A program made the translations under genes and the position numbers. A stretch of DNA of 57,510 nt from Nitrospiraceae bacterium (GTDB taxonomy: Bacteria; Nitrospirota; Thermodesulfovibrionia; UBA6902), in NCBI GenBank assembly GCA_003599275.1, contig QZJG01000046.1, positions 1 to 57,510 of the forward strand, in the 5' to 3' direction. This document shows, piece by piece, positions 43,316 to 50,711 of this stretch (the stretch's first letter is position 1; the number at the start of each line of letters is the position of its first letter). The notes under the pieces were generated by a model that was given only the letters and a program-made list of their open reading frames with translations, was not told where the DNA came from and ran no database searches.

Positions 43316-44461
43316 TTACCACTTCAGTTTTCGTATAAAGACCGGCGTGAGAATTGTGGTTATCAGCGACATGAGCACTATCGCCACATAAATTTCCTGG
43401 CTGATGATCTTTGAGGTCAGCCCTATCAGCGCAACTATCATGGCGACTTCGCCCCTCGGAGACATCCCGAAGCCGATGACTAATGATTCGCTCCTGCTGA
43501 AACCGGCCATTTTCGCGGTGATCCCGCATCCTATTACTTTCGTCAGCACGGCGACAATAATCAATGCCGCAAAAAAGGCCGACATGCCGAATGTCAGGTC
43601 CCTCAGGTTGGCCAGTATCCCCAGGCTGATGAAAAATATTGCGCCGAAGATGACATGAAGATATTCCGCCCCTTCTTTGAGGTCTTTGCTGTTTTTAAAC
43701 TTCACACCCTCCAGCGCGGCCCCTGACAGAAAGGCGCCGACTATTGCCGATAATCCGATGACCTCCGCTATCGACGCATAAAGGAAGCAGAACATTATCG
43801 CGGTCATGAAAAGGAAATGCGGGAACTCTCTCGCAAGCCTTTTTTCGTCCAGCTTGACGAAGAGCTTTTTTATATGCGGGGCCGCGAAAATCCCGGCGGT
43901 CAGAAAGACGGCCGCCTTCATTACGGTAATGAATATCTCCGTGAACGCTATATCGCCCTTTGCCGACTGAACGGCAATGGACATGGCCAATAAACCGAGT
44001 ACGTCGTCTATGACTGCCGCCCCGATTATGGCCCGCGACGCGGGGGCGGTCAACTTCTTCATCTCTTCAAGCACCTTTGCGGTGATGGCTATGCTGGTTG
44101 CCGTTAATGAAACGCCTATGATCATCGATACATTAAACGGGTAGCCGAACAGATACCCCAGGAAATACCCTGCTCCCCACGGGACGACAATCCCTGCCAG
44201 CGCTATGAGCGCGTATTTCAACTGATAGATGTCTCTGATCCTGAATTCCAGCCCGATCGCAAACAGGAGCATTATCGCGCCCAGATGCGCCAGCATCTCG
44301 ATGGCGTCACTGTATTTCACAATCGACAGGAGGCTGGGGCCGATTATTATCCCGATGATTATTATCCCTACGACGGCGGACTGGTTTATCCTCGACGACA
44401 GGAGATAACCCGCCAGCGAAAAGAACAGCACCAGACTTATCTGTAATTCAATTGAAAGCAT
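43316..44461 (-). CDS. Kef/NapA-type cation/proton antiporter (CPA2)
   Basis: This is a 381-residue membrane antiporter with about 12 hydrophobic segments. The ion-site motif is AAVIDDVLGLLAMSIAV, with two adjacent aspartates as in electrogenic NapA-like proteins. Other family positions are LLFAIGLEFRIRDI, ATSIAITAKVLEEM and GFGMSPRGEVAMIVA. No TrkA-N or TrkA-C regulatory domain follows. It converges on the Lon-receiver gene with 7 bases between stops and lies downstream of the cassette C regulator. Confidence 0.9.
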   Translation of the reverse strand: MLSIELQISLVLFFSLAGYLLSSRINQSAVVGIIIIGIIIGPSLLSIVKYSDAIEMLAHLGAIMLLFAIGLEFRIRDIYQLKYALIALAGIVVPWGAGYFLGYLFGYPFNVSMIIGVSLTATSIAITAKVLEEMKKLTAPASRAIIGAAVIDDVLGLLAMSIAVQSAKGDIAFTEIFITVMKAAVFLTAGIFAAPHIKKLFVKLDEKRLAREFPHFLFMTAIMFCFLYASIAEVIGLSAIVGAFLSGAALEGVKFKNSKDLKEGAEYLHVIFGAIFFISLGILANLRDLTFGMSAFFAALIIVAVLTKVIGCGITAKMAGFSRSESLVIGFGMSPRGEVAMIVALIGLTSKIISQEIYVAIVLMSLITTILTPVFIRKLKW

Positions 44462-44465
44462 TTGT

Positions 44466-44481
44466 CTTTTTCAGCAACCTG
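44466..44481. repeat. Solo end of the CAGG(C/T)TGCTGAAAAAG repeat
   Basis: CTTTTTCAGCAACCTG is identical over 16 bases to the right end of the composite repeat at 3521-3661. No partner end lies nearby, so it may be the remnant of an excised or deleted copy just upstream of the antiporter start. Confidence 0.5.
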
Positions 44482-44532
44482 TTAACAAGTTTATTATAGT
44501 TTCCTCAGGCCTTGCGCCGGTCCATCGTTATT

Positions 44533-44922
44533 TTACCCAGTGGGCGGTTTGCGTAATGCCGAACAGGCCCTTCTTACAATTTCTCTGAGCTCATCAATTT
44601 TAAACGGTTTTATTATAAACGCAAAGGCGCCTTTATGACAGGCCTCGGCGGCCGTTTCTTTTTTGCCGAAACCCGTGATGATTATCACCCGTATGTCAGG
44701 ACAGTTAGCTTTGGCAAATTCGAGCACCTTCATGCCGTCAACAACGCCCATCATGAGATCCGTTATGACTATGTCGAAATGTTTTTTTTTCAGTTCATCA
44801 ATAGCAGCAGAGCCCCTGGTAAATGTCTCGACTGCAAACCCTTCTTTTTCAAACAGCCGTTTGAGTCTCTTCCCGACAATCGGCTCATCATCGACAATCA
44901 TGAGACGGGGCTTGTCACTCAT
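44533..44922 (-). CDS. Cassette C: single-domain receiver protein
   Basis: This is a 129-residue CheY-like receiver (LMIVDDEPIVGKRLKRLFEK, acceptor Asp in DIVITDLMMGVVDG, IITGFGKKETAAEA, Lys in IIKPFK) with no output domain. It starts 5 bases after the kinase stop and is probably phosphorylated by that kinase. In cassettes A and B the regulator in this position is a full sigma54 activator. It might pass the phosphate to another partner or compete for it. Confidence 0.92.
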   Translation of the reverse strand: MSDKPRLMIVDDEPIVGKRLKRLFEKEGFAVETFTRGSAAIDELKKKHFDIVITDLMMGVVDGMKVLEFAKANCPDIRVIIITGFGKKETAAEACHKGAFAFIIKPFKIDELREIVRRACSALRKPPTG

Positions 44923-44927
44923 GGTTT

Positions 44928-46637
44928 TCAGTCCGTCTCCTCATAAAGCGGGAACCTTACCGTAAAGGTCGTGCCTTCGCCGACCTTGCTCCTGACATTA
45001 ATATCGCCTGAATGCTTTTCAACAAGACTGTGTGTTACGGCCAGGCCGAGTCCTGTTCCCCCGCCGGACTGTTTGGTGGTATAAAAAGGCTCAAAAATAT
45101 TTTTCAGGTCTTTTCCCGGTATCCCGCATCCCGTATCGCTTATTTCAACGGTAATGAATTTCCCCTGCCCGTCAGGTCCGGCGCAGATGGAAAGGTCCCC
45201 GGACCCTTTCATGGCATGGATGGCGTTGACCATTATGTTGACAAATATTTCTTCGAGCTTGCTCTGGTTGCCTCTTATGAAGACAGGTGTTTTATGAATG
45301 TCTTTTTTCAGATGTATGTGTGAGACCTTCAACTGGTTTGCAACGAGATTGATGGATTCCGCAAGTACATTGATGATGTCTGTCTTTTCCATGGCGGTAG
45401 ACTTTCGGGCGCCTGCGAAGTCAAGGAGGTCCTCGATGATGTGCTTTGCGCGTTCGCTCTGAGAAATTATGTCCTGGATATGCTCTTTAAGCTCTTCAGC
45501 GGAAAGCTCATTAAGGTCCTCCTTCATCGTCTCCGCCGTAAGGGAGATATTGTTGAGCGGATTGTTGAGCTCGTGCGCGACCCCCGAAACGAGAAACCCC
45601 AGGGACGCGCGCTTTTCAACTTCCACATGCTTTTCATGGAGAAGCTCAAGGCTTTTTTCCAGCGAGCTGCGGGTAAGCTGCAGATGGTCCAGCATCCTGT
45701 TGAAGGACACTGCAAGGGTGTATGTTTCGTCATGTTCTTTAATCGGCGCCCTCAATGTCATGTCGCCCTGTGAAATTTTCCGTGTGATATCGGCAAGCCG
45801 TTTTATCGGTGTAACGATATATGAGGCGGTCTGGTAGACGAGCAGCGGGCCGAATGTGCAGAGCAGGATAAGGGCGATAAGCAGAAGCCGTTGTGTGGAT
45901 GAGAAAAAAGCATTTACCTTTTGCCGCTCGCTCCGGGCTATCCTGTCTGTCGTTTCTTCAAGCGTGTTGCCGATCCCCTGCAGGTCGTTTTCCATCCCGG
46001 TTATTTTGTTGTAGACTGAAATGAGATTGTTGATCGCAGTTGTGTACTGTACGCAGTATAAACAGAAAGGCGCGAGATTGTTGAAACCGGCAAGCGCATC
46101 GTTCAGCCTGTCAAAGGACGTCTTGTCGCGGAACAGCATGTAGTTTTTTTCAAGGCGCCTGAGGTCCAGGACAAAGTTCGGCGAGAGCTCCCGGTCGTGG
46201 TTTTCCGCTTTGACAAAGGCCTCTAATTTTCTCCCTTCCTCCCTTACCTTTTCAACGCTAAGGTCCTCCTGCCGGTAATTTTTCAGTAAGGCGTGTATAA
46301 GGTCTGAATATGTCCGGAGCGAATCGCGAAGGAGTAAAAATTCATCATTCCCTGCCTGGGCGACTATTTCAGGCGATATGTTGTTGAGCGATTTATTTAA
46401 AGTGTCCGTCGCGTCTTTGCTGTATCTGTAATATTCGTCTGTCTTGTGGAGGAGGAAATTTTTTTCATTTCGTCTGACTTCAAGCACCCGTTCCCTCAGA
46501 TCGTCCGCTATCTCGACAAAACCATGCCGGAGTTTTACATCGTTGATGTAGGCATAAGTAAAAAAACCTCCTATCAGGGTGATAAGGGCGGGGATGGAGA
46601 TGCCGATGATCATCTTATGCCAGATTTTCAGGTTCAT
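44928..46637 (-). CDS. Cassette C: membrane sensor histidine kinase with HBM-like sensor
   Basis: This is a 569-residue paralogue of the kinases at 21596 and 36569: MNLKIWHKMIIGISIPALIT, EVRRNEKNFLLHKTDEYY, LRRLEKNYMLFRDKTSF, second membrane helix (LLIALILLCTFGPLLVY), HAMP, HisKA (GFLVSGVAHELNNPLNNISL) and HATPase (NIMVNAIHAM, DTGCGIPG, GGGTGLGLAVTH). A CxxC in the sensor (PFCLYC) matches CIEC at the same place in the kinase at 21596 and CNEC in the truncated copy; this may be a metal or redox site. Confidence 0.93.
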   Translation of the reverse strand: MNLKIWHKMIIGISIPALITLIGGFFTYAYINDVKLRHGFVEIADDLRERVLEVRRNEKNFLLHKTDEYYRYSKDATDTLNKSLNNISPEIVAQAGNDEFLLLRDSLRTYSDLIHALLKNYRQEDLSVEKVREEGRKLEAFVKAENHDRELSPNFVLDLRRLEKNYMLFRDKTSFDRLNDALAGFNNLAPFCLYCVQYTTAINNLISVYNKITGMENDLQGIGNTLEETTDRIARSERQKVNAFFSSTQRLLLIALILLCTFGPLLVYQTASYIVTPIKRLADITRKISQGDMTLRAPIKEHDETYTLAVSFNRMLDHLQLTRSSLEKSLELLHEKHVEVEKRASLGFLVSGVAHELNNPLNNISLTAETMKEDLNELSAEELKEHIQDIISQSERAKHIIEDLLDFAGARKSTAMEKTDIINVLAESINLVANQLKVSHIHLKKDIHKTPVFIRGNQSKLEEIFVNIMVNAIHAMKGSGDLSICAGPDGQGKFITVEISDTGCGIPGKDLKNIFEPFYTTKQSGGGTGLGLAVTHSLVEKHSGDINVRSKVGEGTTFTVRFPLYEETD

Positions 46638-46679
46638 CCTTAAACAGGATACAACATTATCGGGGTTTTGAGAAAGCAG

Positions 46680-46710
46680 GGGGCGCAGCGTATGCTACGC
46701 CCCTTTATTT
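46680..46710. terminator. Hairpin between the FAEAGE protein and kinase genes
   Basis: GGGGCGCAGC-GTAT-GCTACGCCCC is a 10-bp stem with one mismatch, followed on the plus strand by TTTATTT. It could terminate or attenuate transcription between the small FAEAGE gene and the kinase. Confidence 0.45.
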
Positions 46711-46718
46711 GCAACACG

Positions 46719-46886
46719 TCATGTCCTGAGCTGGTTATTCGGGCGCGCTGAAGGCCTGGTGGTATCTCTTTTGTCATACCGCTTCTCTTCCTCCCTCATT
46801 ATCTCTCGCGCGGTATCGTGTTCTCCTGCCTCGGCGAATGCCGTCGCCGTCATAATGTTCTCCAGTTTTTTTATCAGTTTTTTCAT
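46719..46886 (-). CDS. Cassette C: stand-alone 55-residue FAEAGE protein
   Basis: ATG at 46886 is preceded by AAAGGAGG on the minus strand. The protein has 55 residues: KKLIKKLENIMTATAFAEAG, GEHDTAREIM, then a charged, Arg/Lys-rich tail. It has the same length as the small protein at 25464-25631 and the same first 31-residue pattern; the tails differ. It lies directly downstream of the tandem Usp and upstream of the kinase. No known family recognised. Confidence 0.78.
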   Translation of the reverse strand: MKKLIKKLENIMTATAFAEAGEHDTAREIMREEEKRYDKRDTTRPSARPNNQLRT

Positions 46887-46926
46887 GGCAACCTCCTTTT
46901 ACAGGCTGACGGCTGTCCGCTGTCAG

Positions 46927-47784
46927 CTATCGGCTTTCTTTTACAATGAGCACCGGACACGGCGCATACCCTATGACTTTCTCCGTGACGTTTCCGATGA
47001 AAAATCTCCTGACTCCTGTCCTTCCGTGGCTCCCCATTACGATGATATCGGACTTGGCATCCCCGGCAAGCTTTGTGATTACTTTGTATGTCTCTCCTTC
47101 ACGGACCAGCGCTGTAAAGTTTATTCCGTCGGCCCTCTTTCCGATATCTTCCGTATACCGTTTTGCCTTTACGACAAGCTCTTCGACGGCGTCAGGCGCC
47201 TGCGCGGAGAATTCATCCGTAACATCTACGACCGACACAACCATTAAGCTGCCGCCGTAAGAAGCTGCGAGCTCCATCGCCTTTTCCGATGCGAAACCGC
47301 TGTATTTCGATCCATCAGTCGGGAGAAGGATATTTTTCCATCCTAATCCGGCATCTTTGGGAACAATCAGCACGTCCCTCCTGCTGTGCGCTATGACGCC
47401 GGCGGTAACGCTTCCCACAAGCGTCCTTTCGATATGGGACATACCCCGTCTTCCCATGACGATCAGGTCGAAGTTGTTATCTTCGGCGGCATCGAGAATC
47501 ACTTCGAACGGACTCCCCTCTTTCAGCATTGTCCTGATGACGGTATCTTCCTCCTTTGCGGTCCTGATTATTCCTGCGAGGATTTTTTCTCCTTCTTCCA
47601 GCAGAGTCCTCGTCACTTTTTCCTTCATGCTCAGCACATCGAACTGGTCCTGGAAAACGGGGACTGCGGTAATAACGGTTATCCAGCTCTTGTCGTCACG
47701 GGCGACCCTGCATGCCTGTCTGAAGGCGTTTCTGCTTGTATCGGAACCGTCAACCGCCACCAGTATTTTTCTGTATTTTGACAT
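46927..47784 (-). CDS. Cassette C: tandem universal stress protein
   Basis: Two Usp domains in 285 residues. The first has GRRGMSHIERTLVGSVT; the second GSHGRTGVRRFFIGNVT, where the last Ser is Asn. The opening YRKILVAVDGSDTSRNAFRQ and DDKSWITVITAVP show it is the counterpart of the tandem Usp at 27136. It follows the membrane protein at 47825 and precedes the small FAEAGE gene. Confidence 0.92.
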   Translation of the reverse strand: MSKYRKILVAVDGSDTSRNAFRQACRVARDDKSWITVITAVPVFQDQFDVLSMKEKVTRTLLEEGEKILAGIIRTAKEEDTVIRTMLKEGSPFEVILDAAEDNNFDLIVMGRRGMSHIERTLVGSVTAGVIAHSRRDVLIVPKDAGLGWKNILLPTDGSKYSGFASEKAMELAASYGGSLMVVSVVDVTDEFSAQAPDAVEELVVKAKRYTEDIGKRADGINFTALVREGETYKVITKLAGDAKSDIIVMGSHGRTGVRRFFIGNVTEKVIGYAPCPVLIVKESR

Positions 47785-47824
47785 TGATTCTCCCTGAACT
47801 TTAAGGGCCCCTTGACCCTTTTTT

Positions 47825-48538
47825 CTATGCTTCCTTCTTTACCTTTGCCTTTTTCATGCTGAGTCCTATCCCGTCAAAGATGTAAAATATGGCATATCCC
47901 CACCACATGGTATAGGCCACGTAGAATATCAGGAGTCCGGACATCATGCCTGCATGGTCGGCGACCTTGTTCGCGTCGATCTTGTAGAAATTGTAGCCGG
48001 GCTCCACGCCTTTTTTAATCACATCGGAAACTGCTTTTGCCTCGGCAACGAGTTTGTCCTTTTTAAGGGCCTTATCTATCCCGCTTAACGCCGTCCACCA
48101 GTTTTTCATTACGTGCTTTTCATCATATCCATAGCGTTCGGAAACTGCTTTGCCGTCATTTTTGAACATGGAATCGGAATCGGCAAGCGCGCTCTGAAGG
48201 ACTGCCCCGAGATCGCCTTCTATCCTGAGAAGCTGCGCATCTTTCACCTCTACGCTTGCGCCGGCAGTGGTGAAGAGCTTTGCAGTGTTTTCGGCTTCCT
48301 CAGCCTTTTCAAGTTTTATGGTAACGGAAAGGGGTTTTCCCGCAAACCCTTCAACAGACTTTGCAACTTTCGGGATGAAGTATGATGATCCCTTTGAAAG
48401 TTTATTGAACATATCGTCGGAAAAGACGAGTCCGTTTTTGCCGTTGAATACGGGTGAAAAGATCAGGACCAGAACGGCAAGGAACGATATTGCAAATACA
48501 ACCCCGACTGTAAATGGTTTTTTATTCCTTATCAGCAT
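47825..48538 (-). CDS. Cassette C: unrecognised two-helix membrane protein
   Basis: This is a 237-residue protein with an N-terminal membrane helix (FTVGVVFAISFLAVLVLIFS), an extracytoplasmic domain of about 160 residues (KPLSVTIKLEKAEEAENTAK, then VMKNWWTALSGIDKALK), and a C-terminal helix rich in aromatics (LLIFYVAYTMWWGYAIFYIF). It starts one base after the TauE/SafE stop and is likely an exporter partner, analogous in position to the 83-residue and Alph_Pro_TM-like proteins of cassettes A and B, though not related in sequence that I can see. Confidence 0.75.
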   Translation of the reverse strand: MLIRNKKPFTVGVVFAISFLAVLVLIFSPVFNGKNGLVFSDDMFNKLSKGSSYFIPKVAKSVEGFAGKPLSVTIKLEKAEEAENTAKLFTTAGASVEVKDAQLLRIEGDLGAVLQSALADSDSMFKNDGKAVSERYGYDEKHVMKNWWTALSGIDKALKKDKLVAEAKAVSDVIKKGVEPGYNFYKIDANKVADHAGMMSGLLIFYVAYTMWWGYAIFYIFDGIGLSMKKAKVKKEA

Positions 48539-48539
48539 G

Positions 48540-49823
48540 TTATGCCTCCTCCTTTACAAGCACGGGGCTTACCTGTTCTTCTTCACCCCTGAGTACACTG
48601 ATATTCGCTATGAATTTCCCGATGACCCATGCTGCAAAAACCGCCACGACTATCCAGAAAATGTAGTTACCTGCGGTTTCGATCCCGCTGACAACCGGTT
48701 TGGACCAGTTGATGACTTCAAGCTCCACGAGTTTTTTCGGAAGCGTTGCCGCCCTGTTGATAAAACCGGCCAGGATCGATACTGCGTAGAAACCTCTGAT
48801 ATGGATGCCCTTCACGACCTTTGTGGTAAGGGCCCCGACCTGGATGCCGATAAGCGATCCGAGAAGCATTCCCATGGCGAGTGTGTAAAAAACATAACCG
48901 TAAATCGCATATTGGGTTATCGCGCCAAGTCCTGCTGTGAATATAATTTGCAGGATGTCCGTTCCAACGGTTGTCATTGAAGATACGCCGAATACATAGA
49001 CGAACATGGGGAATGTTATGAACCCGCCGCCGACGCCCATTATTGCCGCCATAAGGCCGACTACTACGCCGCCGAGGGCGACGATTACGCCGGAGATCTT
49101 TCTGCCGCCCGGCACAAAGTCTTCATCAAACCTGATCGCGGGCGGGATGTTTACATTCTGCACCTTGAGGGCGAGATTTGTCATGCCAGAGCCGCCGCCA
49201 TGCGCATCTCCCGTGTCGTGAGATTTTCTTGATTTAAGAAAGTCTGCAAGGGCATAGAAGCCGAGAAAGCCGAGAAGCACTGCGTAAATAAGGCTGATGA
49301 AGGTTTCACTCAGGTTCGGGTCATAATTGTAAAGAGTGTGGTTGATGGCGCCGCCTATGAAGGTGCCGCCTGCTGAACCGACAAGGAAGGCTATCGCAAG
49401 TTTACCCGAGACATTACCGAGTTTCTTGTGGACCGCTGTTCCCATAATCGCCTTTGCGAAGATATGGAAAAGGTCGGTGCCGACCGCAAGAATACCTTTT
49501 ACCCCCGCTGCCATCAAAGCAGGGGTGATGATGAAACCTCCGCCCGCCCCGATACATCCTGTTATCAGTCCTGCACATAAACCGATAGCTATGGATATCA
49601 GAAAGATATTGGTTGAATAAAATGCAGGCGCATATGCAGTCTTGCTGCCCAGCATGTCTCCAGCCTCAACAAAAGCGACCGCGATTATCGGCAGAAGCAT
49701 GATAAACAGAAGCCACATCTTCTTCCTCTTCTTTAAGATACTCATTGAGACTTCGTAGTCCCATTTGGCGTGCTCAATCGACGCCATCTTCAGGAACTCA
49801 AACACACGTCTTCCCGTTCCCAT
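48540..49823 (-). CDS. Cassette C: TauE/SafE-family membrane exporter, long form
   Basis: This is a 427-residue permease with the duplicated motif GLITGCIGAGGGFIITPALM and GLMAAIMGVGGGFITFPMFVY. Compared with the cassette B protein it has an extra N-terminal amphipathic stretch and helix (KMWLLFIMLLPIIAVAFVEA) and a longer central loop with GDAHGGGSG. TDLFHIFAKAIMG and TDILQIIFTAGLG are conserved transport positions. Substrate unknown; family members export sulfite or organosulfonates. Confidence 0.88.
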   Translation of the reverse strand: MGTGRRVFEFLKMASIEHAKWDYEVSMSILKKRKKMWLLFIMLLPIIAVAFVEAGDMLGSKTAYAPAFYSTNIFLISIAIGLCAGLITGCIGAGGGFIITPALMAAGVKGILAVGTDLFHIFAKAIMGTAVHKKLGNVSGKLAIAFLVGSAGGTFIGGAINHTLYNYDPNLSETFISLIYAVLLGFLGFYALADFLKSRKSHDTGDAHGGGSGMTNLALKVQNVNIPPAIRFDEDFVPGGRKISGVIVALGGVVVGLMAAIMGVGGGFITFPMFVYVFGVSSMTTVGTDILQIIFTAGLGAITQYAIYGYVFYTLAMGMLLGSLIGIQVGALTTKVVKGIHIRGFYAVSILAGFINRAATLPKKLVELEVINWSKPVVSGIETAGNYIFWIVVAVFAAWVIGKFIANISVLRGEEEQVSPVLVKEEA

Positions 49824-49916
49824 TTTGTTCTCCTCCTTGTTTATTTGGTTTTATTCACGGGCGGGCTTGAAACCCGCCACTACTACTGGGCAGACACAGG
49901 GTCTGTCCCTACTAAA

Positions 49917-49941
49917 CCTTGACTCATGACTCTTGACTCTG
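49917..49941. repeat. TGACTCA-type heptads
   Basis: CTTGACTCATGACTCTTGAC is the opposite-strand form of the AGTCA heptads at 32429 and 32937. A nearby GGGCGGGCTTGAAACCCGCC hairpin also occupies this gap between the FAEAGE-Usp and TauE/SafE genes. Confidence 0.5.
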
Positions 49942-49944
49942 TCT

Positions 49945-50418
49945 TTATGCCGTTGAAGGCATTTCACTTTTTGAAACAACCACCAATGGACATTTCAGTT
50001 TCTTCCACGCCTCCGAGAGCGCTTTGCCACCTCCTTTGCATTCGATATTAAGCTCCGGTGTCGAGCCGATTACTACAAACAATACGTCCTTCTTCTTTTC
50101 CGTGTAGTCGAGTATCGCCTTTTTCATGCATCCTTCTTCCGTGACCAGATTGCACCGTATCCCCTCTCTCGCTGCCTCTGAAAGGAATTCATGCAGTGCA
50201 TTGTTTTTTGCTTCCGATATTTTCAGGTAAAGAACATCTATGGCCGCCTTAATTCTTCTGCTTATGTTTATGGCGTACTTAAAGACATTTGTATCGAATT
50301 TCTCTTCAGAAAGCGCAAGCAATATCGTGTTCTTGCTCTTGAGTATCTCCCTTGCCTTTTCATGCTCACCTGCTTCCGCAAAGGTTATCGCCGACATCAG
50401 GTCATCAAAATTTTTCAT
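49945..50418 (-). CDS. Cassette C: Usp-like protein with N-terminal FAEAGE module
   Basis: This is a protein of about 157 residues. The module comes first (KNFDDLMSAITFAEAGEHEK), followed by an uninterrupted Usp-like fold (NTILLALSEEKFDTNVFKYA, then FVVIGSTPEL and KCPLVVVSKSE). In the paralogues at 24895 and 31374 the module is inside the fold, so domain order differs. ATG at 50418 is preferred over 50424 on ribosome-site spacing. A sigma54-like element lies about 65 bases upstream. Confidence 0.78.
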   Translation of the reverse strand: MKNFDDLMSAITFAEAGEHEKAREILKSKNTILLALSEEKFDTNVFKYAINISRRIKAAIDVLYLKISEAKNNALHEFLSEAAREGIRCNLVTEEGCMKKAILDYTEKKKDVLFVVIGSTPELNIECKGGGKALSEAWKKLKCPLVVVSKSEMPSTA

Positions 50419-50482
50419 GGTCATGTCCTGTAAATTTATCGTTTAAAGAATGGCGTCGTTTCTCTGAAATTGAGATGATGTA

Positions 50483-50499
50483 TTTCAATAACCGTGCCA
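50483..50499 (-). promoter_or_regulatory. Sigma54-like promoter of cassette C
   Basis: On the minus strand TGGCACG-GTTA-TTGAA gives a perfect -24 element with correct spacing and a -12 of TTGA instead of TTGC. It points toward the FAEAGE-Usp gene. The sigma54 activator at 50712 is divergent and may act here. Confidence 0.5.
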
Positions 50500-50654
50500 C
50501 AGCGTAAGCAGGATGTATCTCGCTGAAATCATTGCTTTCCGGGACAATAGTCACTGCGCCGGAACATTGCAGAATGCATCGCGGTTGCATAATAAACCTG
50601 TAACTCTTTCAGCAATAAGGGTTTTTATCTATGTTGCGCAGATATTGCCTAATG

Positions 50655-50697
50655 TTGTAATTTGCAATGAATGATGGTAGGATTTAACGTTGTTAAA
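50655..50697 (+). promoter_or_regulatory. Promoter with palindromic operator before the sigma54 regulator
   Basis: TTGTAA (50655-50660), 17-base spacer, TAGGAT (50678-50683). Overlapping the -10 and start is a perfect 15-bp palindrome TTTAAC-GTT-GTTAAA (50683-50697). GGGAGAG follows as ribosome site. The palindrome could bind a repressor or the product itself. Confidence 0.4.
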
Positions 50698-50711
50698 TTT
50701 AGGGAGAGACA

